Assembly: GCA_018365895.1 (NCBI GenBank)
Contig: JAGZJD010000002.1
Span: forward strand, 1-64,000
Reading direction: 5' to 3'
DNA: 64,000 nt
From: Lachnospiraceae bacterium
Lineage (GTDB): Bacteria > Bacillota_A > Clostridia > Lachnospirales > Lachnospiraceae
Below are positions 38,479 through 47,246 of this stretch, piece after piece; position 1 is the first letter of the stretch, and every line of letters begins with the position of its first letter. The position numbers were made by a program, and so were the translations under genes. The notes below the pieces were generated by a model. That model had not been told where the DNA came from, made no database searches, and saw only the letters and a program-made list of their open reading frames with translations.

Positions 38479-40251
38479 TTACCTCCCTTCTTCCTGCTGT
38501 CCCATCTGAATATCATGGATCTTCCGATAAGTTCCTCCAAGTTCCATTAATTCTTCATGAGATCCCATTTCTGTAATTTTTCCATCCGAAAGTACCATAA
38601 TCTTATCTGCCTGCATCAGCGTAGTAATTCGATGAGAGATCAAAATTACCGTTGCCTGATTCATCCGTTCTTTCAGTGCTGTACGAATCTTAATATCTGT
38701 CTCTGTGTCCACTGCTGAAAGCGAATCGTCAAAAATCATAATATCTGCATTTTGCATCAGCATCCGGGCAATCGCCACTCTCTGCTTCTGACCTCCGGAA
38801 AGTGTTACTCCCCTCTCTCCTACAATGGTGTCATAACCATCTGTAAAACTGTCGATGGCGCTGTCTACACATGCAATCTCACAAGCTTTCTTAATTTCTC
38901 CCAGAGTCGCTTCCTCCAATGTAATACCGATATTTTCCTGAATTGTCCGGGAATAGAGAAACGGTTCCTGCAGTACAAGTCCCACATGTTTTCTAAGATA
39001 GCTTTTCTGAATATTTCGGATATCGGTATCTCCGATTAAAATCCTTCCTTCTCCTTCTTTCAATTCATATAAACTGTTAATCAAATGTACAAGCGTACTT
39101 TTACCGCTTCCTGTCGTTCCCAGGATGGCAAATGTTTTGCCTGCTTCAATAGTAAAATTCAAGTCTTTTACAATTGGCTGCCCCTCTTCGTATCCAAATG
39201 TCACATGTTCAAAATGAATATCCTGATTCATCGGAGGTGTGCATGCGTCCGGAGCATCTTTCTCTGATTCGCTGTCTAATATGTATGCCAGACGGTCAAT
39301 AGAAACTCCTGCTTTACTCATTTCCGAGAGTACACGACCGAGACTTCTTACCGGCCAGATCAATGTCGCATTGTAAGACACCAAGGCCAGAAATTCTCCC
39401 AGCGTAATATTTCCATTCACTGTTGAAATTGTTCCCAGTGTGATAATCAACATCACCTGAAGACCGGTAATCAAATCTCCTGTTCCCCAGTACAGACTCA
39501 TAATCTTCCCAAGACGGATCCACATATTAGAAAAATCAATATTTTTTTCCTGAAACCGTTCCGTTTCATAACGCTCCCGTCCAAAAGCCCGAACGACACG
39601 GACACCAGTAAGGTTTTCCTGCACTTGTGTAGAAAGCCGTCCTTCCGCCTCATCTGCATCCAGAAATTTATTTCCGATCTTTCCATAAAAATAGCCGGAA
39701 TAAAGTACAATAACCGGAATAAATATAATTGCGATCATCGTAATCTTTACACTCATTGAAAGCATTACGCTGACTGAGAATAAAATCAAAAAGCAAATAC
39801 GAAATACTTCCAGCAGCTGATTCGTGATAAAGTTTTTAACCACTTCTACATCCGAAGTACATCTCTGAATAATCTCTCCGGTCTGGTGCTTCGTATGCCA
39901 CTCGAACGGCAGCGTCTGGATATGTGCAAACAACGTATCTCTAAAATCTTTCACAAAATGCTCAGATCCTTTTGCGGTAAATGTTCTCGCCCAATAATTG
40001 CAAAGCATATTCAGACATGCGATGATAATAACCGCTGTTGCTGCGGCAGTCAGCATTGTCCCCGGATCAGAAAACACTTTCAGGCTCTGCGGAAGCGGCT
40101 CACTTCCGAGAATAGAATCTACACTCGTTCGAATGATCTGTGGAATAATCGCATTCAATACTGTATTGCCCATTGAAAATATAAGGGCTAATACAAAAAA
40201 ATGTGTATTTCCTTTTAAAAAACGTAAGATAACTTTTGCCTTCCCCTTCAT
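38479..40251 (-). CDS. heterodimeric ABC exporter, subunit A
   Basis: 590 residues with six membrane helices and an ATPase domain: Walker A GTTGSGKST, perfect signature LSGGQKQR, but Walker B reads IFDDSLSAVD with Asp in place of the catalytic Glu. It thus provides the degenerate Walker site of the pair. AAGGAGG precedes the ATG. Likely a drug, lipid or peptide exporter; substrate unknown. Confidence 0.92.
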   Translation of the reverse strand: MKGKAKVILRFLKGNTHFFVLALIFSMGNTVLNAIIPQIIRTSVDSILGSEPLPQSLKVFSDPGTMLTAAATAVIIIACLNMLCNYWARTFTAKGSEHFVKDFRDTLFAHIQTLPFEWHTKHQTGEIIQRCTSDVEVVKNFITNQLLEVFRICFLILFSVSVMLSMSVKITMIAIIFIPVIVLYSGYFYGKIGNKFLDADEAEGRLSTQVQENLTGVRVVRAFGRERYETERFQEKNIDFSNMWIRLGKIMSLYWGTGDLITGLQVMLIITLGTISTVNGNITLGEFLALVSYNATLIWPVRSLGRVLSEMSKAGVSIDRLAYILDSESEKDAPDACTPPMNQDIHFEHVTFGYEEGQPIVKDLNFTIEAGKTFAILGTTGSGKSTLVHLINSLYELKEGEGRILIGDTDIRNIQKSYLRKHVGLVLQEPFLYSRTIQENIGITLEEATLGEIKKACEIACVDSAIDSFTDGYDTIVGERGVTLSGGQKQRVAIARMLMQNADIMIFDDSLSAVDTETDIKIRTALKERMNQATVILISHRITTLMQADKIMVLSDGKITEMGSHEELMELGGTYRKIHDIQMGQQEEGR

Positions 40252-40339
40252 GATATCCTCCTTTTCACTTACCTTTTCTTATATATCATTTTTACATAAT
40301 ATTTTTTGGATGCCAGCTGATCTTGACACGCAAAAGAAT

Positions 40340-40356
40340 ATTTATGTTTCATAAAT
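40340..40356. promoter_or_regulatory. inverted repeat upstream of the ABC exporter
   Basis: ATTTATG-TTT-CATAAAT is a perfect 7-3-7 inverted repeat about 90 bp before the exporter genes and next to the tRNA terminator. It is a candidate operator; no regulator gene is adjacent. Confidence 0.4.
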
Positions 40357-40363
40357 GCACGAA

Positions 40364-40393
40364 AAAAGAGTATTGCATATGCAATACTCTTTT
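40364..40393 (-). terminator. tRNA-Leu terminator
   Basis: AAAAGAGTATTGC and GCAATACTCTTTT form a perfect 13 bp stem with a four-base loop, followed by T residues on both strands. Confidence 0.9.
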
Positions 40394-40400
40394 CATATAG

Positions 40401-40485
40401 TGCGGAAGATGGGACTTGAACCCACACGATCGCATTGATCACAAGATCCTTAGTCTTGCTCGTCTGCCAGTTCCGACACTTCCGC
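40401..40485 (-). tRNA. tRNA-Leu (anticodon AAG)
   Basis: 85 nt. The acceptor arms GCGGAAG/CTTCCGC pair fully. The D-arm, a 17-nt anticodon arm (CAAGA, loop CTAAGGA, TCTTG), a long variable arm of the class II type and the T-arm GTGGGTTCAAGTCCCAT are all present. Anticodon AAG gives leucine, reading CUU and CUC after inosine formation. CCA is not encoded. Confidence 0.95.
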
Positions 40486-40506
40486 GTGCCTCATCGGTAC
40501 TTGTAT

Positions 40507-40535
40507 ATAATACTATATATTCTTGCATATGTCAA
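40507..40535 (-). promoter_or_regulatory. tRNA-Leu promoter
   Basis: TTGACA (40530-40535), 17 bp spacer, TATTAT (40507-40512), about 20 bp ahead of the tRNA. Confidence 0.85.
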
Positions 40536-40596
40536 CTACTTTTTTAATTTTTTTTATTTTTTTCTGTAGCTGCTGTATGCAAAGGTTTGGGGCAAT

Positions 40597-40670
40597 CCAA
40601 CGACTCCCCAAAAGGGAGTCGCCCTCAAAACAATTTGACGTAAATCAAACCCCTATGAAGTGAAACTTCA
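40597..40670. repeat. two hairpins behind rplT
   Basis: TGAAGT-GAA-ACTTCA type pairing at 40656-40670 touches the rplT stop, and cgactccc/gggagtcg (about 40600-40622) forms a GC-rich hairpin. Neither has a clear T tract on the minus strand. They may stabilise the mRNA end or be a weak terminator. Confidence 0.45.
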
Positions 40671-40671
40671 A

Positions 40672-41028
40672 TTAAGCTAATTTTGATTTTGCAGTCTCTG
40701 CTAAAGCTGCAAATCCCTGTGCATCATTTACTGCTAATTCAGCAAGCATTTTTCTGTTGATTTCAACACCTGCTAATTTTAATCCATGCATCATCTTGCT
40801 GTAAGATAATCCATTCATTCTAGCTGCAGCATTGATACGGGCAATCCATAATTGTCTCATCTGACGTTTACGCTGTTTTCTTCCTGCGTATGCACTTGTA
40901 AGTGCTCTCATTACAGACTGTTTTGCAACTCTATACTGTTTTGATCTGGCTCCTCTGTAACCTTTTGCCAGCTTTAATGTTCTATTGTGTTTCTTCTTTG
41001 CGTTCATTCCGCCTTTAATTCTTGCCAT
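40672..41028 (-). CDS. rplT: 50S ribosomal protein L20
   Basis: 118 residues, basic and helical, binds 23S rRNA early in 50S assembly. The start [15 protein letters not shown] and the signature region around [14 protein letters not shown] are typical. GGAGGATTAAGAG precedes the ATG. Third gene of infC-rpmI-rplT; L20 is known to repress this operon in Firmicutes by binding the leader. Confidence 0.98.
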   Translation of the reverse strand: MARIKGGMNAKKKHNRTLKLAKGYRGARSKQYRVAKQSVMRALTSAYAGRKQRKRQMRQLWIARINAAARMNGLSYSKMMHGLKLAGVEINRKMLAELAVNDAQGFAALAETAKSKLA

Positions 41029-41058
41029 CTCTTAATCCTCCTTCAATCTTTCCATTAC

Positions 41059-41256
41059 CTACAGATATGGTAAAATCTTCTTCATGTTCTTTACGTTAGT
41101 AGCATCTGTGATTGTTGCATGTCTAAGATTTCTTTTTCTCTTAGCTGATTTCTTTGTTAAGATATGGCTCTTATAAGCTTTGTTTCTTTTTAATTTTCCT
41201 GTACCTGTTACTTTGAAACGTTTTGCAGCAGCTCTGCTTGTTTTTATTTTTGGCAT
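41059..41256 (-). CDS. rpmI: 50S ribosomal protein L35
   Basis: 65 residues from the ATG at 41256 ([14 protein letters not shown]), with GGAGGAAC upstream; a six-codon longer frame lacks a ribosome site. Very basic, with the Lys/Arg-rich centre usual for L35. Lies between infC and rplT. Confidence 0.97.
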   Translation of the reverse strand: MPKIKTSRAAAKRFKVTGTGKLKRNKAYKSHILTKKSAKRKRNLRHATITDATNVKNMKKILPYL

Positions 41257-41311
41257 AATGTGTTCCTCCTTCATTCTGGTTCACTTTTGTAAACCTGTAA
41301 ATAATTTATTT

Positions 41312-41818
41312 TTAACGTTTTTCAGTTAAAACCATACTCATGCTTCTGCCTTCAAGCTTAGCAGGTTTTTCAATAGATGCAACATCTTTCAACAATTCTG
41401 CGAAATCATCAAGAATATGCTTACTTGTCTGCATATGTGCCATCTCTCTTCCGCGGAAACGAAGTGTAACTTTTACTTTATTTCCTTTTTCAAGGAATTT
41501 TCTCGCATTGTTCACCTTTGTATTTAAGTCATTTCCTTCAATGTTTGGTGACAGACGCACTTCCTTTACTTCGACAGTCTTCTGTTTCTTCTTTGCTTCT
41601 TTCTCTTTTCTCGCCTGTTCATAACGATACTTTCCGTAATCAATAATTTTGCAAACCGGCGGTTTTGCTGTCGGAGCAATTTTAACCAGATCCAGTTCCG
41701 CTTCTTGCGCAAGCTTCATAGCCTCTCTCGCAGACATAATCCCAAGCTGGTCTCCATTTTCTCCAATAAGACGGACTTCTTTGTCTCTGATTTGTTCGTT
41801 GATCATTAATTCGCTAAT
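41312..41818 (-). CDS. infC: translation initiation factor IF-3, probable ATT start
   Basis: IF-3 keeps ribosomal subunits apart and checks the initiator codon. N-domain motif INEQIRDKEVRLIGENGDQLG and C-domain motif RFRGREMAH are clear. The best start is the ATT at 41818, nine bases after a GGGGG Shine-Dalgarno core, giving 168 residues; the first ATG (41806, 164 residues) is 21 bases from that core. A rare AUU start that IF-3 itself discriminates against is known from E. coli and Geobacillus infC. The frame open further upstream runs into the attenuator. Confidence 0.93.
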   Translation of the reverse strand: MSELMINEQIRDKEVRLIGENGDQLGIMSAREAMKLAQEAELDLVKIAPTAKPPVCKIIDYGKYRYEQARKEKEAKKKQKTVEVKEVRLSPNIEGNDLNTKVNNARKFLEKGNKVKVTLRFRGREMAHMQTSKHILDDFAELLKDVASIEKPAKLEGRSMSMVLTEKR

Positions 41819-41819
41819 T

Positions 41820-42038
41820 GTAGTGCACCCCCATCTAATCTCTATGCTTTCATTACTAGACACAAAAAAAGCGGATAGACAAACTATCCACATATACATC
41901 CATAATACTATCTTCTGTCAGACACTATTATATCAATATCAAACCATTAGTCACTCACTTGTGCTAAGGTGAGAGCGGATACTCTGCTTTCTTTTTTCAT
42001 GCACGTCATATACTATCACATACATATATAACTGTCAA
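41820..42038 (-). promoter_or_regulatory. L20-type leader and promoter of infC-rpmI-rplT
   Basis: Promoter TTGACA (42033-42038), 17 bp, TAGTAT (42010-42015). The leader has a segment reading ATCCGCTCTCACCTTAGC, like Firmicutes L20 leaders, and ends in a hairpin GGATAG/CTATCC (41873-41889) followed by seven T on the minus strand. A second TATCCGCT copy upstream could pair with the same GGATAG arm, so terminator and antiterminator are mutually exclusive. Control by L20 is inferred from the family. Confidence 0.75.
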
Positions 42039-42084
42039 GTACTTTTCTAATTTTATATGAAATATTTTTTAATCTTATTGAGAT

Positions 42085-42252
42085 GTTACCGGAACCGGCA
42101 TCGGATTCCATGATGCCGACTGGCAGACAGCTTTCGGAGGCTCCAGATATCTTTATTACGATCCTCACGGATGTATTAATATGCGTCCTTTCGATGCTGC
42201 CGCCTTTTATGATATGATTTCTGTAGGAGATCCCGTCATTATTCATAACTGA
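42085..42252 (+). pseudogene. remnant of an L,D-transpeptidase catalytic end
   Basis: Fifty-five codons and a stop translate to the YkuD end: GTGIGFHDADWQTAFGG, then PHGCINM with the catalytic Cys, then AAAFYDMISVGDPVIIHN. It aligns along its full length with the C-terminus of the intact protein at 18294-19991 (GIGFHDATW, HGCINM, YDMIYVGVPVIMHY). The codon at 42079-42081 in the same frame is a stop, and no start codon precedes it, so it cannot be a working gene. The body of the gene has been lost between the infC promoter and the symporter. Confidence 0.88.
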
Positions 42253-42399
42253 TTATTCGTGACGAATTCTCTGTAACCGATAATCACAATCCAAAACCAG
42301 AGCGAATTTAACATAACAAGATAAATTTGTCACTTGTTTGAACTTTCTTCTACTGTCATAATTATGTATTAGTACTAAATGAATGGGGGCAACATTATT

Positions 42400-43755
42400 A
42401 TGAAAGAAAGAAGTAATTTTTCTAGCAAGATCGGCTTTGTTCTGGCAGCAGCCGGTTCTGCTGTCGGACTTGGAAATTTGTGGCGGTTCCCATATCTTGC
42501 CGCCCAATATGGAGGAGGCACGTTCCTTCTTGTCTATGTTATATTGGCACTTACGTTTGGATTCACACTCATGATTGCAGAAATTGCAATCGGACGTAAG
42601 ACAGGGCTCAGCGCAATCGGCGCTTTCAAAGCACTTGATAAACGCTTTAATTTTCTTGGAATCCTGGCTTCCATCGTTCCGATCATCATATTCCCATACT
42701 ACTCTGTTATTGGAGGCTGGGTAATTAAATATCTCGTGACATTTGCTCAGGGACAGGCGAACGCTGCCGCACAGAACGATTACTTTACAGGATTTGTGTC
42801 AACAGCCACTGAACCAGTTGTCTGGTTTTCCATTTTCCTTGGCATTACAGCAATTGTTGTTATGTTCGGTGTGGAAAAGGGTGTAGAAAATGTCAGCAAA
42901 TTCATGATGCCGGTTCTTGTCCTGCTTACAATTGGAATCGCCGCCTATACTTGTACGATCGATGGCGCAGGCGAAGGCATCAAATACTACCTTCAGCCAC
43001 ATATGAAAGATTTTTCAGCGAAAACAATCCTCGCTGCTATGGGACAGTTGTTCTATTCTATGTCACTTGCAATGGGCATTATGGTTACATATGGTTCTTA
43101 CATGAAGAAAGACAACAACCTGGAACGCTCTGTTCATCAAATTGAAATTTTTGATACCGGAATCGCATTTTTCGCAGGATTAATGATTATCCCTGCAGTA
43201 TTTGCATTCTCAAACGGAGATACTTCCAATTTAAAGGCTGGTCCAAGTTTAATGTTCGTTACACTTCCAAAGGTATTCGACAGCATGAAAGCCGGAAATC
43301 TGATTGGATTCGTTTTCTTTCTGCTTGTATTATTTGCAGCATTAACCTCTTCGATTTCATTGATGGAGACCATCGTTTCTATCTTAATAGATAAATTCCA
43401 CCTGAAACGCCGTACAACCTGTGTCGGTGTCGCAATCGGAGCATTAATCCTCGGTATCCCTTCTTCTCTTGGATTTGGCGTACTGAGCCATATTTCCTGG
43501 AGAAATATGACCATTCTTGATATCATGGACTTCATCAGCAACAGTATCCTGATGCCGATCGTTGCCTTCTTTACATGTATTTTTGTTGGATTTGTGATTT
43601 CACCGAAAGTCATTTCCGATGAGATCAAAGCGACCAACGGGCGCTTCAAATTAGAAAAAATGTTCACAATCATTATCAAATGGGTTGCACCTATTATTCT
43701 GGTATTGATTTTAGTAAGTTCTATCTTGAACGCACTTGGAATTTATACCCTTTAA
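42400..43755 (+). CDS. sodium-dependent transporter, NSS family
   Basis: 451 residues with about 11-12 membrane helices. The sodium/substrate-site motif GSAVGLGNLWRFPY lies in helix 1, and the unwound part of helix 6 (FYSMSLAMGIMVTYGSY) is present. NSS members bring in amino acids such as tryptophan or leucine with sodium. The ATG at 42400 has GGGGGC about ten bases upstream; an ATG at 42379 has none. Own terminator follows. Confidence 0.92.
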   Translation: MKERSNFSSKIGFVLAAAGSAVGLGNLWRFPYLAAQYGGGTFLLVYVILALTFGFTLMIAEIAIGRKTGLSAIGAFKALDKRFNFLGILASIVPIIIFPYYSVIGGWVIKYLVTFAQGQANAAAQNDYFTGFVSTATEPVVWFSIFLGITAIVVMFGVEKGVENVSKFMMPVLVLLTIGIAAYTCTIDGAGEGIKYYLQPHMKDFSAKTILAAMGQLFYSMSLAMGIMVTYGSYMKKDNNLERSVHQIEIFDTGIAFFAGLMIIPAVFAFSNGDTSNLKAGPSLMFVTLPKVFDSMKAGNLIGFVFFLLVLFAALTSSISLMETIVSILIDKFHLKRRTTCVGVAIGALILGIPSSLGFGVLSHISWRNMTILDIMDFISNSILMPIVAFFTCIFVGFVISPKVISDEIKATNGRFKLEKMFTIIIKWVAPIILVLILVSSILNALGIYTL

Positions 43756-43781
43756 TAGACATACTTTTCAGTACAAACAGT

Positions 43782-43839
43782 AAAAGCCGAAGATACAGTT
43801 AATTTCATCTTTCAAAATTCTAACTGTAACTTCGGCTTT
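43782..43839. terminator. terminator between symporter and DegV gene
   Basis: AAAGCCGAAG.TACAGTTA pairs with TAACTGTA.CTTCGGCTTT, a stem of about 17 bp with one bulge and T residues on both outer sides. Confidence 0.88.
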
Positions 43840-43864
43840 CATTAATTTCTCATATAAAATCTAT

Positions 43865-44728
43865 TTATCTCTTCTCACCCATACAGAATACAGCCACTAC
43901 ACCCGGTCCTGTATGTGTTCCAATCACAGTACCGATTCCATTAATTACAACATCTTGAATTCCATATTTCTTTTGAATCTGTGACTTTACATATTCTGCA
44001 TCCTCCAGACAGTCCCCATGAGTTACCATTACAAGATCATTCTCATATCCTTCCATCTGTTTTCCCATCATATCTACAATCGTATTCAGGGCTTTCTTTC
44101 TTCCGCGCTCTTTACCAATTACAATAAGTTTTCCTTCATCATTCATGTGAATAATCGGTTTGATCTGGACGAGTGTTCCAAGCACTGCTGTCGTCTTGGA
44201 TATTCGACCTCCGCGATATAAATGATTTAAATCATCCACTGTTACATTATGACAAATATGAAGCTTATTCTCTTCCAGCCACTGTGCCAATTCTTCCAAT
44301 GTCATTCCTTCCCGCTGTTTCTTCAGCGCTTTTGCTAAAAGCAATCCTTGTCCCATGCTTGCACAGAGTGAATCTATTACGATAATCTTAGTATCCGGAT
44401 ATTCTTCTGACAGCTCTTCTGCTGCAATTCTTTCACTATTATACGTTCCGCTTAATCCTGAGCTAAACCCAATACAAAGAATATCCTTTCCTTCTTTCAC
44501 AAATGATTCAAAAAATTCTCTTGCCTGTTCCGGATTTACTTGAGAAGTCGTAGGCATGGATCCTTCCCGAAGCTTATCAAAAAACTCTCTTCCGGAAAGT
44601 CCTTTTCTATCTTCATAAGTCTTGCCATCTAATACATAATTTAACTGGAGCACCGGAATTCCCTGCTCCTCCAGCATACTTTCGGGCAGATCTACTGTAC
44701 TATCTGTTACGATGATAAAATCTCTCAT
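43865..44728 (-). CDS. DegV-family fatty-acid-binding protein
   Basis: 287 residues. Starts IIVTDSTVDLPESM, typical of DegV; SQVNPEQ and GFSSGLSGTYNS contact the lipid head group and DSLCASMGQGLL follows. In Firmicutes such proteins (FakB) hand exogenous fatty acids to the kinase FakA; no fakA is adjacent, so a FakB role is only inferred. A TATAAT lies about 45 bp upstream on the minus strand. Confidence 0.92.
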   Translation of the reverse strand: MRDFIIVTDSTVDLPESMLEEQGIPVLQLNYVLDGKTYEDRKGLSGREFFDKLREGSMPTTSQVNPEQAREFFESFVKEGKDILCIGFSSGLSGTYNSERIAAEELSEEYPDTKIIVIDSLCASMGQGLLLAKALKKQREGMTLEELAQWLEENKLHICHNVTVDDLNHLYRGGRISKTTAVLGTLVQIKPIIHMNDEGKLIVIGKERGRKKALNTIVDMMGKQMEGYENDLVMVTHGDCLEDAEYVKSQIQKKYGIQDVVINGIGTVIGTHTGPGVVAVFCMGEKR

Positions 44729-44795
44729 GTTATTCCTCCCTGTATATATCTATGCACATTATACACGAAAACAAAGAGCTGGTACAGTTTTTCTT

Positions 44796-46151
44796 TTAAT
44801 TCAACTTAATATTTAGATAATTGCGCCCTGACAGTGTTTTATTAAATGCAAGCGAACAAAAAATAATCACACATCCTATTCCAAAGCCTGCCACGTTGAA
44901 CATCGCTGTCAGTACGAGCAATAACAATCGCATAAACTTAAGCGCATAACCAAGTTCAAAATTAGGCTGCGTATAATTTGAAACTGCTACAAACGCCATA
45001 TAAAGCATCACTTCTGAATTAAACCAGCCGGATTTTACTGAAAACTCTCCCATCACAATACCTGCGATCACACTGAGCGGCGTACTTAACATACTCGGCG
45101 TATTCATTGCCGCCAGCCTTAATCCATCAATACCAAGTTCCAACATCAACATCTGATAAATAAGCGGAATATTGATCTCATCCTGCACTTGAATAAATGC
45201 GAACATATCGGGAATCCACTCCGGGTTCTGCATAAACAACAAGAACAGCGGCGTAAAAAATACCGTCAGAATTGTTATAATTGCTCTTGAAATCTTCAGA
45301 TAAATTCCTGTCAAAGTTGGAAAATAATAATCATTCGCCTCTTCAATCATATCAAGAATTGATGTTGGCAAAATCATTGCAGAAGGCGAGTTATCAACAA
45401 GAATCACAACTTTCCCTTCCAGAAGACAGGCTGCCGCTGTATCCGGCCGTTCAGTGAACTTAAATTTCGGAAAAGGATTAAACCATTTCCGTTTAAACAA
45501 TGCTTCTGCTAAACTCTGCTGATTCATCCGAAGATCATCAATTTCAAGAGATTCAATCCGATTCAGCAGATTTTTCAATAACTCCTGATCCACTCTGTCT
45601 TCCATATAACTTACTACAACATCAGAACGGGAGCTTTTCCCTACTTCCAGCATTTTCATCACAAGATGCGGATCTCTGATTCTTCTTCTCATTAATGCGG
45701 TATTAAATACAATTGTTTCTACAAAACCATCTCGTGATCCCCGGAGAGATTTGTCCTTGTCAGGTTCATCCACTCCCCTTGCCGGATAGGTGCGTGTGTC
45801 GATGGCAATACATTCTTCATATCCGTCAATAAAAAGGCAGGTGACTCCTGAAAGAATATTTCGTATAATATCATCAAAATCATTTATAATATCTACTTCC
45901 ACATAAGAAACAACCTTTTCTGAAAATGCTCTTGCAGAATCAGGCATATTTTTCTCTGTCACTGCAAAAAATGATGCCATAATCTTGACCATCGCTTCAT
46001 CTTTCATAAAACCATCAATAAAATAAAAAGAAGACGCCCTGCCTCCGATCTCAATATCTCTTTGCAGCACGTCAAAACTTTCCTCAATTGGAAGCTGCAT
46101 TGATAAATAGCGCCGGTTCTCTTCTATAAGTCTGCTAACTTTCTTCGCCAT
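44796..46151 (-). CDS. spoVAF: SpoVAF/GerA-type spore germination protein
   Basis: 451 residues from the ATG at 46151 with GAGGAGG upstream. A soluble N-terminal half with the GerA signature (PDTAAACLLEGKVVILVDNSP) is followed by about five or six membrane helices. SpoVAF is an inner-spore-membrane partner of the germinant receptors and SpoVA channel. The rest of a spoVA operon is not here; the gene stands alone behind dut with its own sigma-G-like promoter. A GerA-type A subunit is the alternative, but no B or C subunit gene is near. Confidence 0.85.
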   Translation of the reverse strand: MAKKVSRLIEENRRYLSMQLPIEESFDVLQRDIEIGGRASSFYFIDGFMKDEAMVKIMASFFAVTEKNMPDSARAFSEKVVSYVEVDIINDFDDIIRNILSGVTCLFIDGYEECIAIDTRTYPARGVDEPDKDKSLRGSRDGFVETIVFNTALMRRRIRDPHLVMKMLEVGKSSRSDVVVSYMEDRVDQELLKNLLNRIESLEIDDLRMNQQSLAEALFKRKWFNPFPKFKFTERPDTAAACLLEGKVVILVDNSPSAMILPTSILDMIEEANDYYFPTLTGIYLKISRAIITILTVFFTPLFLLFMQNPEWIPDMFAFIQVQDEINIPLIYQMLMLELGIDGLRLAAMNTPSMLSTPLSVIAGIVMGEFSVKSGWFNSEVMLYMAFVAVSNYTQPNFELGYALKFMRLLLLVLTAMFNVAGFGIGCVIIFCSLAFNKTLSGRNYLNIKLN

Positions 46152-46178
46152 AGAACTCCTCCTCGAACTGTTGCTACT

Positions 46179-46208
46179 TATCATGCCCGCTTCTTTTCAT
46201 TTTCATTC
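46179..46208 (-). promoter_or_regulatory. sigma-G-like promoter of spoVAF
   Basis: GAATG (46204-46208), 18 bp spacer, CATGATA (46179-46185). This fits the Bacillus sigma-G pattern GMATR-N17/18-CATNNTA. It starts just after the dut stop codon and lies about 28 bp before the gene, matching forespore expression. Confidence 0.65.
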
Positions 46209-46211
46209 TCT

Positions 46212-46730
46212 TTATTTTGTTGTACTTCCGAATCCGCCGTTTCGGATCTCGTCTACATCATCATCTACTGTGATACCATACTCTACAAAAATTCCCTGCA
46301 TAAATCCGGTTCCTTCCGGAATCTCGACCGTCTTGTCTTCCTTTGTATCATTTGTAATCTTAGCAAAAATATGCCCTTCATTATCTGAATAAAAATAATC
46401 ACTGTCAATGATTCCGACGGTGTTGTTCAACTGTAAACGATACTTAAATCCAAGTCCGCTCCTCGGATAACATTTCAGCACCCAGTCATACTCCATTTCT
46501 ACCCGGATCCCTGTTGGAATCTTAACTGTCTCGCCCGGTTTTAATGTGAAAGCAGCCGGCGCAAAAAAATCATATCCCGCGCTGCCTTTCGTAGCACGTT
46601 TCGGAAGCCGGATTGCGTCATAAATTTCACCAATCGGCTTCTGCCCTTCCACAGCTTCTCCAAATGTATCCGTCCAGTCGGATTCAAACCGTTCTTTACT
46701 TACTTTATGAAATCTCGCAATTCTTCTCAT
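46212..46730 (-). CDS. dut: dUTPase-family protein
   Basis: 172 residues, trimeric dUTPase fold. Motifs in order: AGYDFFAP (motif 1), PRSGLGFKY (2), GIIDSDYFYSD (3, with Asp for uracil recognition), a version of motif 4 and C-terminal GGFGSTTK (5). It splits dUTP to dUMP, keeping uracil out of DNA and feeding dTMP synthesis. It starts 27 bases after nrdG with GAGGAAAG upstream. The N-terminus is about 35 residues longer than in the shortest family members. Confidence 0.92.
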   Translation of the reverse strand: MRRIARFHKVSKERFESDWTDTFGEAVEGQKPIGEIYDAIRLPKRATKGSAGYDFFAPAAFTLKPGETVKIPTGIRVEMEYDWVLKCYPRSGLGFKYRLQLNNTVGIIDSDYFYSDNEGHIFAKITNDTKEDKTVEIPEGTGFMQGIFVEYGITVDDDVDEIRNGGFGSTTK

Positions 46731-46757
46731 GTCTGTTCTTTCCTCTTCTTCTATTGG

Positions 46758-47246
46758 TTATGCATGCAGTACGACTGTTCCGGCTTTCTGCGTTGCAGGA
46801 ACATCTATTACCCGCTGATTCGCACTTCCCTTCCAATGCAGGTTTGCATCAAACTTCTCAATCTGGAACTCCCCGTCTACAATTACATCTACATACTTAA
46901 CAATTTCCATCGTTCTAATCTCTTCCCATGTACACCCGGTATAAAGCCAGATTGTTTTCTCCGGAAATTTTGTACGGATTTCTTTTGCCAGTTCTTTGAT
47001 TTCGTATATATTGTTTGCATGAAGCGGATCTCCGCCGCTAAATGTAATTCCACTGACATAACTTTTCTCTAATTCATCAAAAAGTTCTTTCTTTGCAGAT
47101 TCATCAAAAATAAGTCCACTGTTCGGATCCCATGTGATCGGATTCTGACATTCTTTACAGCAATGATCGCATCCGGATACCCACAGTACTACCCGGAGTC
47201 CGTCTCCATTTAACATATCATCCTTTGTGATATTATGATAACGCAT
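46758..47246 (-). CDS. nrdG: anaerobic ribonucleotide reductase activating protein
   Basis: 162-residue radical-SAM enzyme that installs the glycyl radical on NrdD. The cluster motif C-x3-C-x2-C is seen as CDHCCKEC near residue 31, followed by FSGGDPL. The start overlaps the nrdD stop by one base, so the two are translated together. Confidence 0.95.
   Translation of the reverse strand: MRYHNITKDDMLNGDGLRVVLWVSGCDHCCKECQNPITWDPNSGLIFDESAKKELFDELEKSYVSGITFSGGDPLHANNIYEIKELAKEIRTKFPEKTIWLYTGCTWEEIRTMEIVKYVDVIVDGEFQIEKFDANLHWKGSANQRVIDVPATQKAGTVVLHA

Noticed and set aside
43137..43679. 180-codon minus-strand frame inside the NSS symporter gene
   Set aside because: Antisense shadow of a conserved membrane protein gene.
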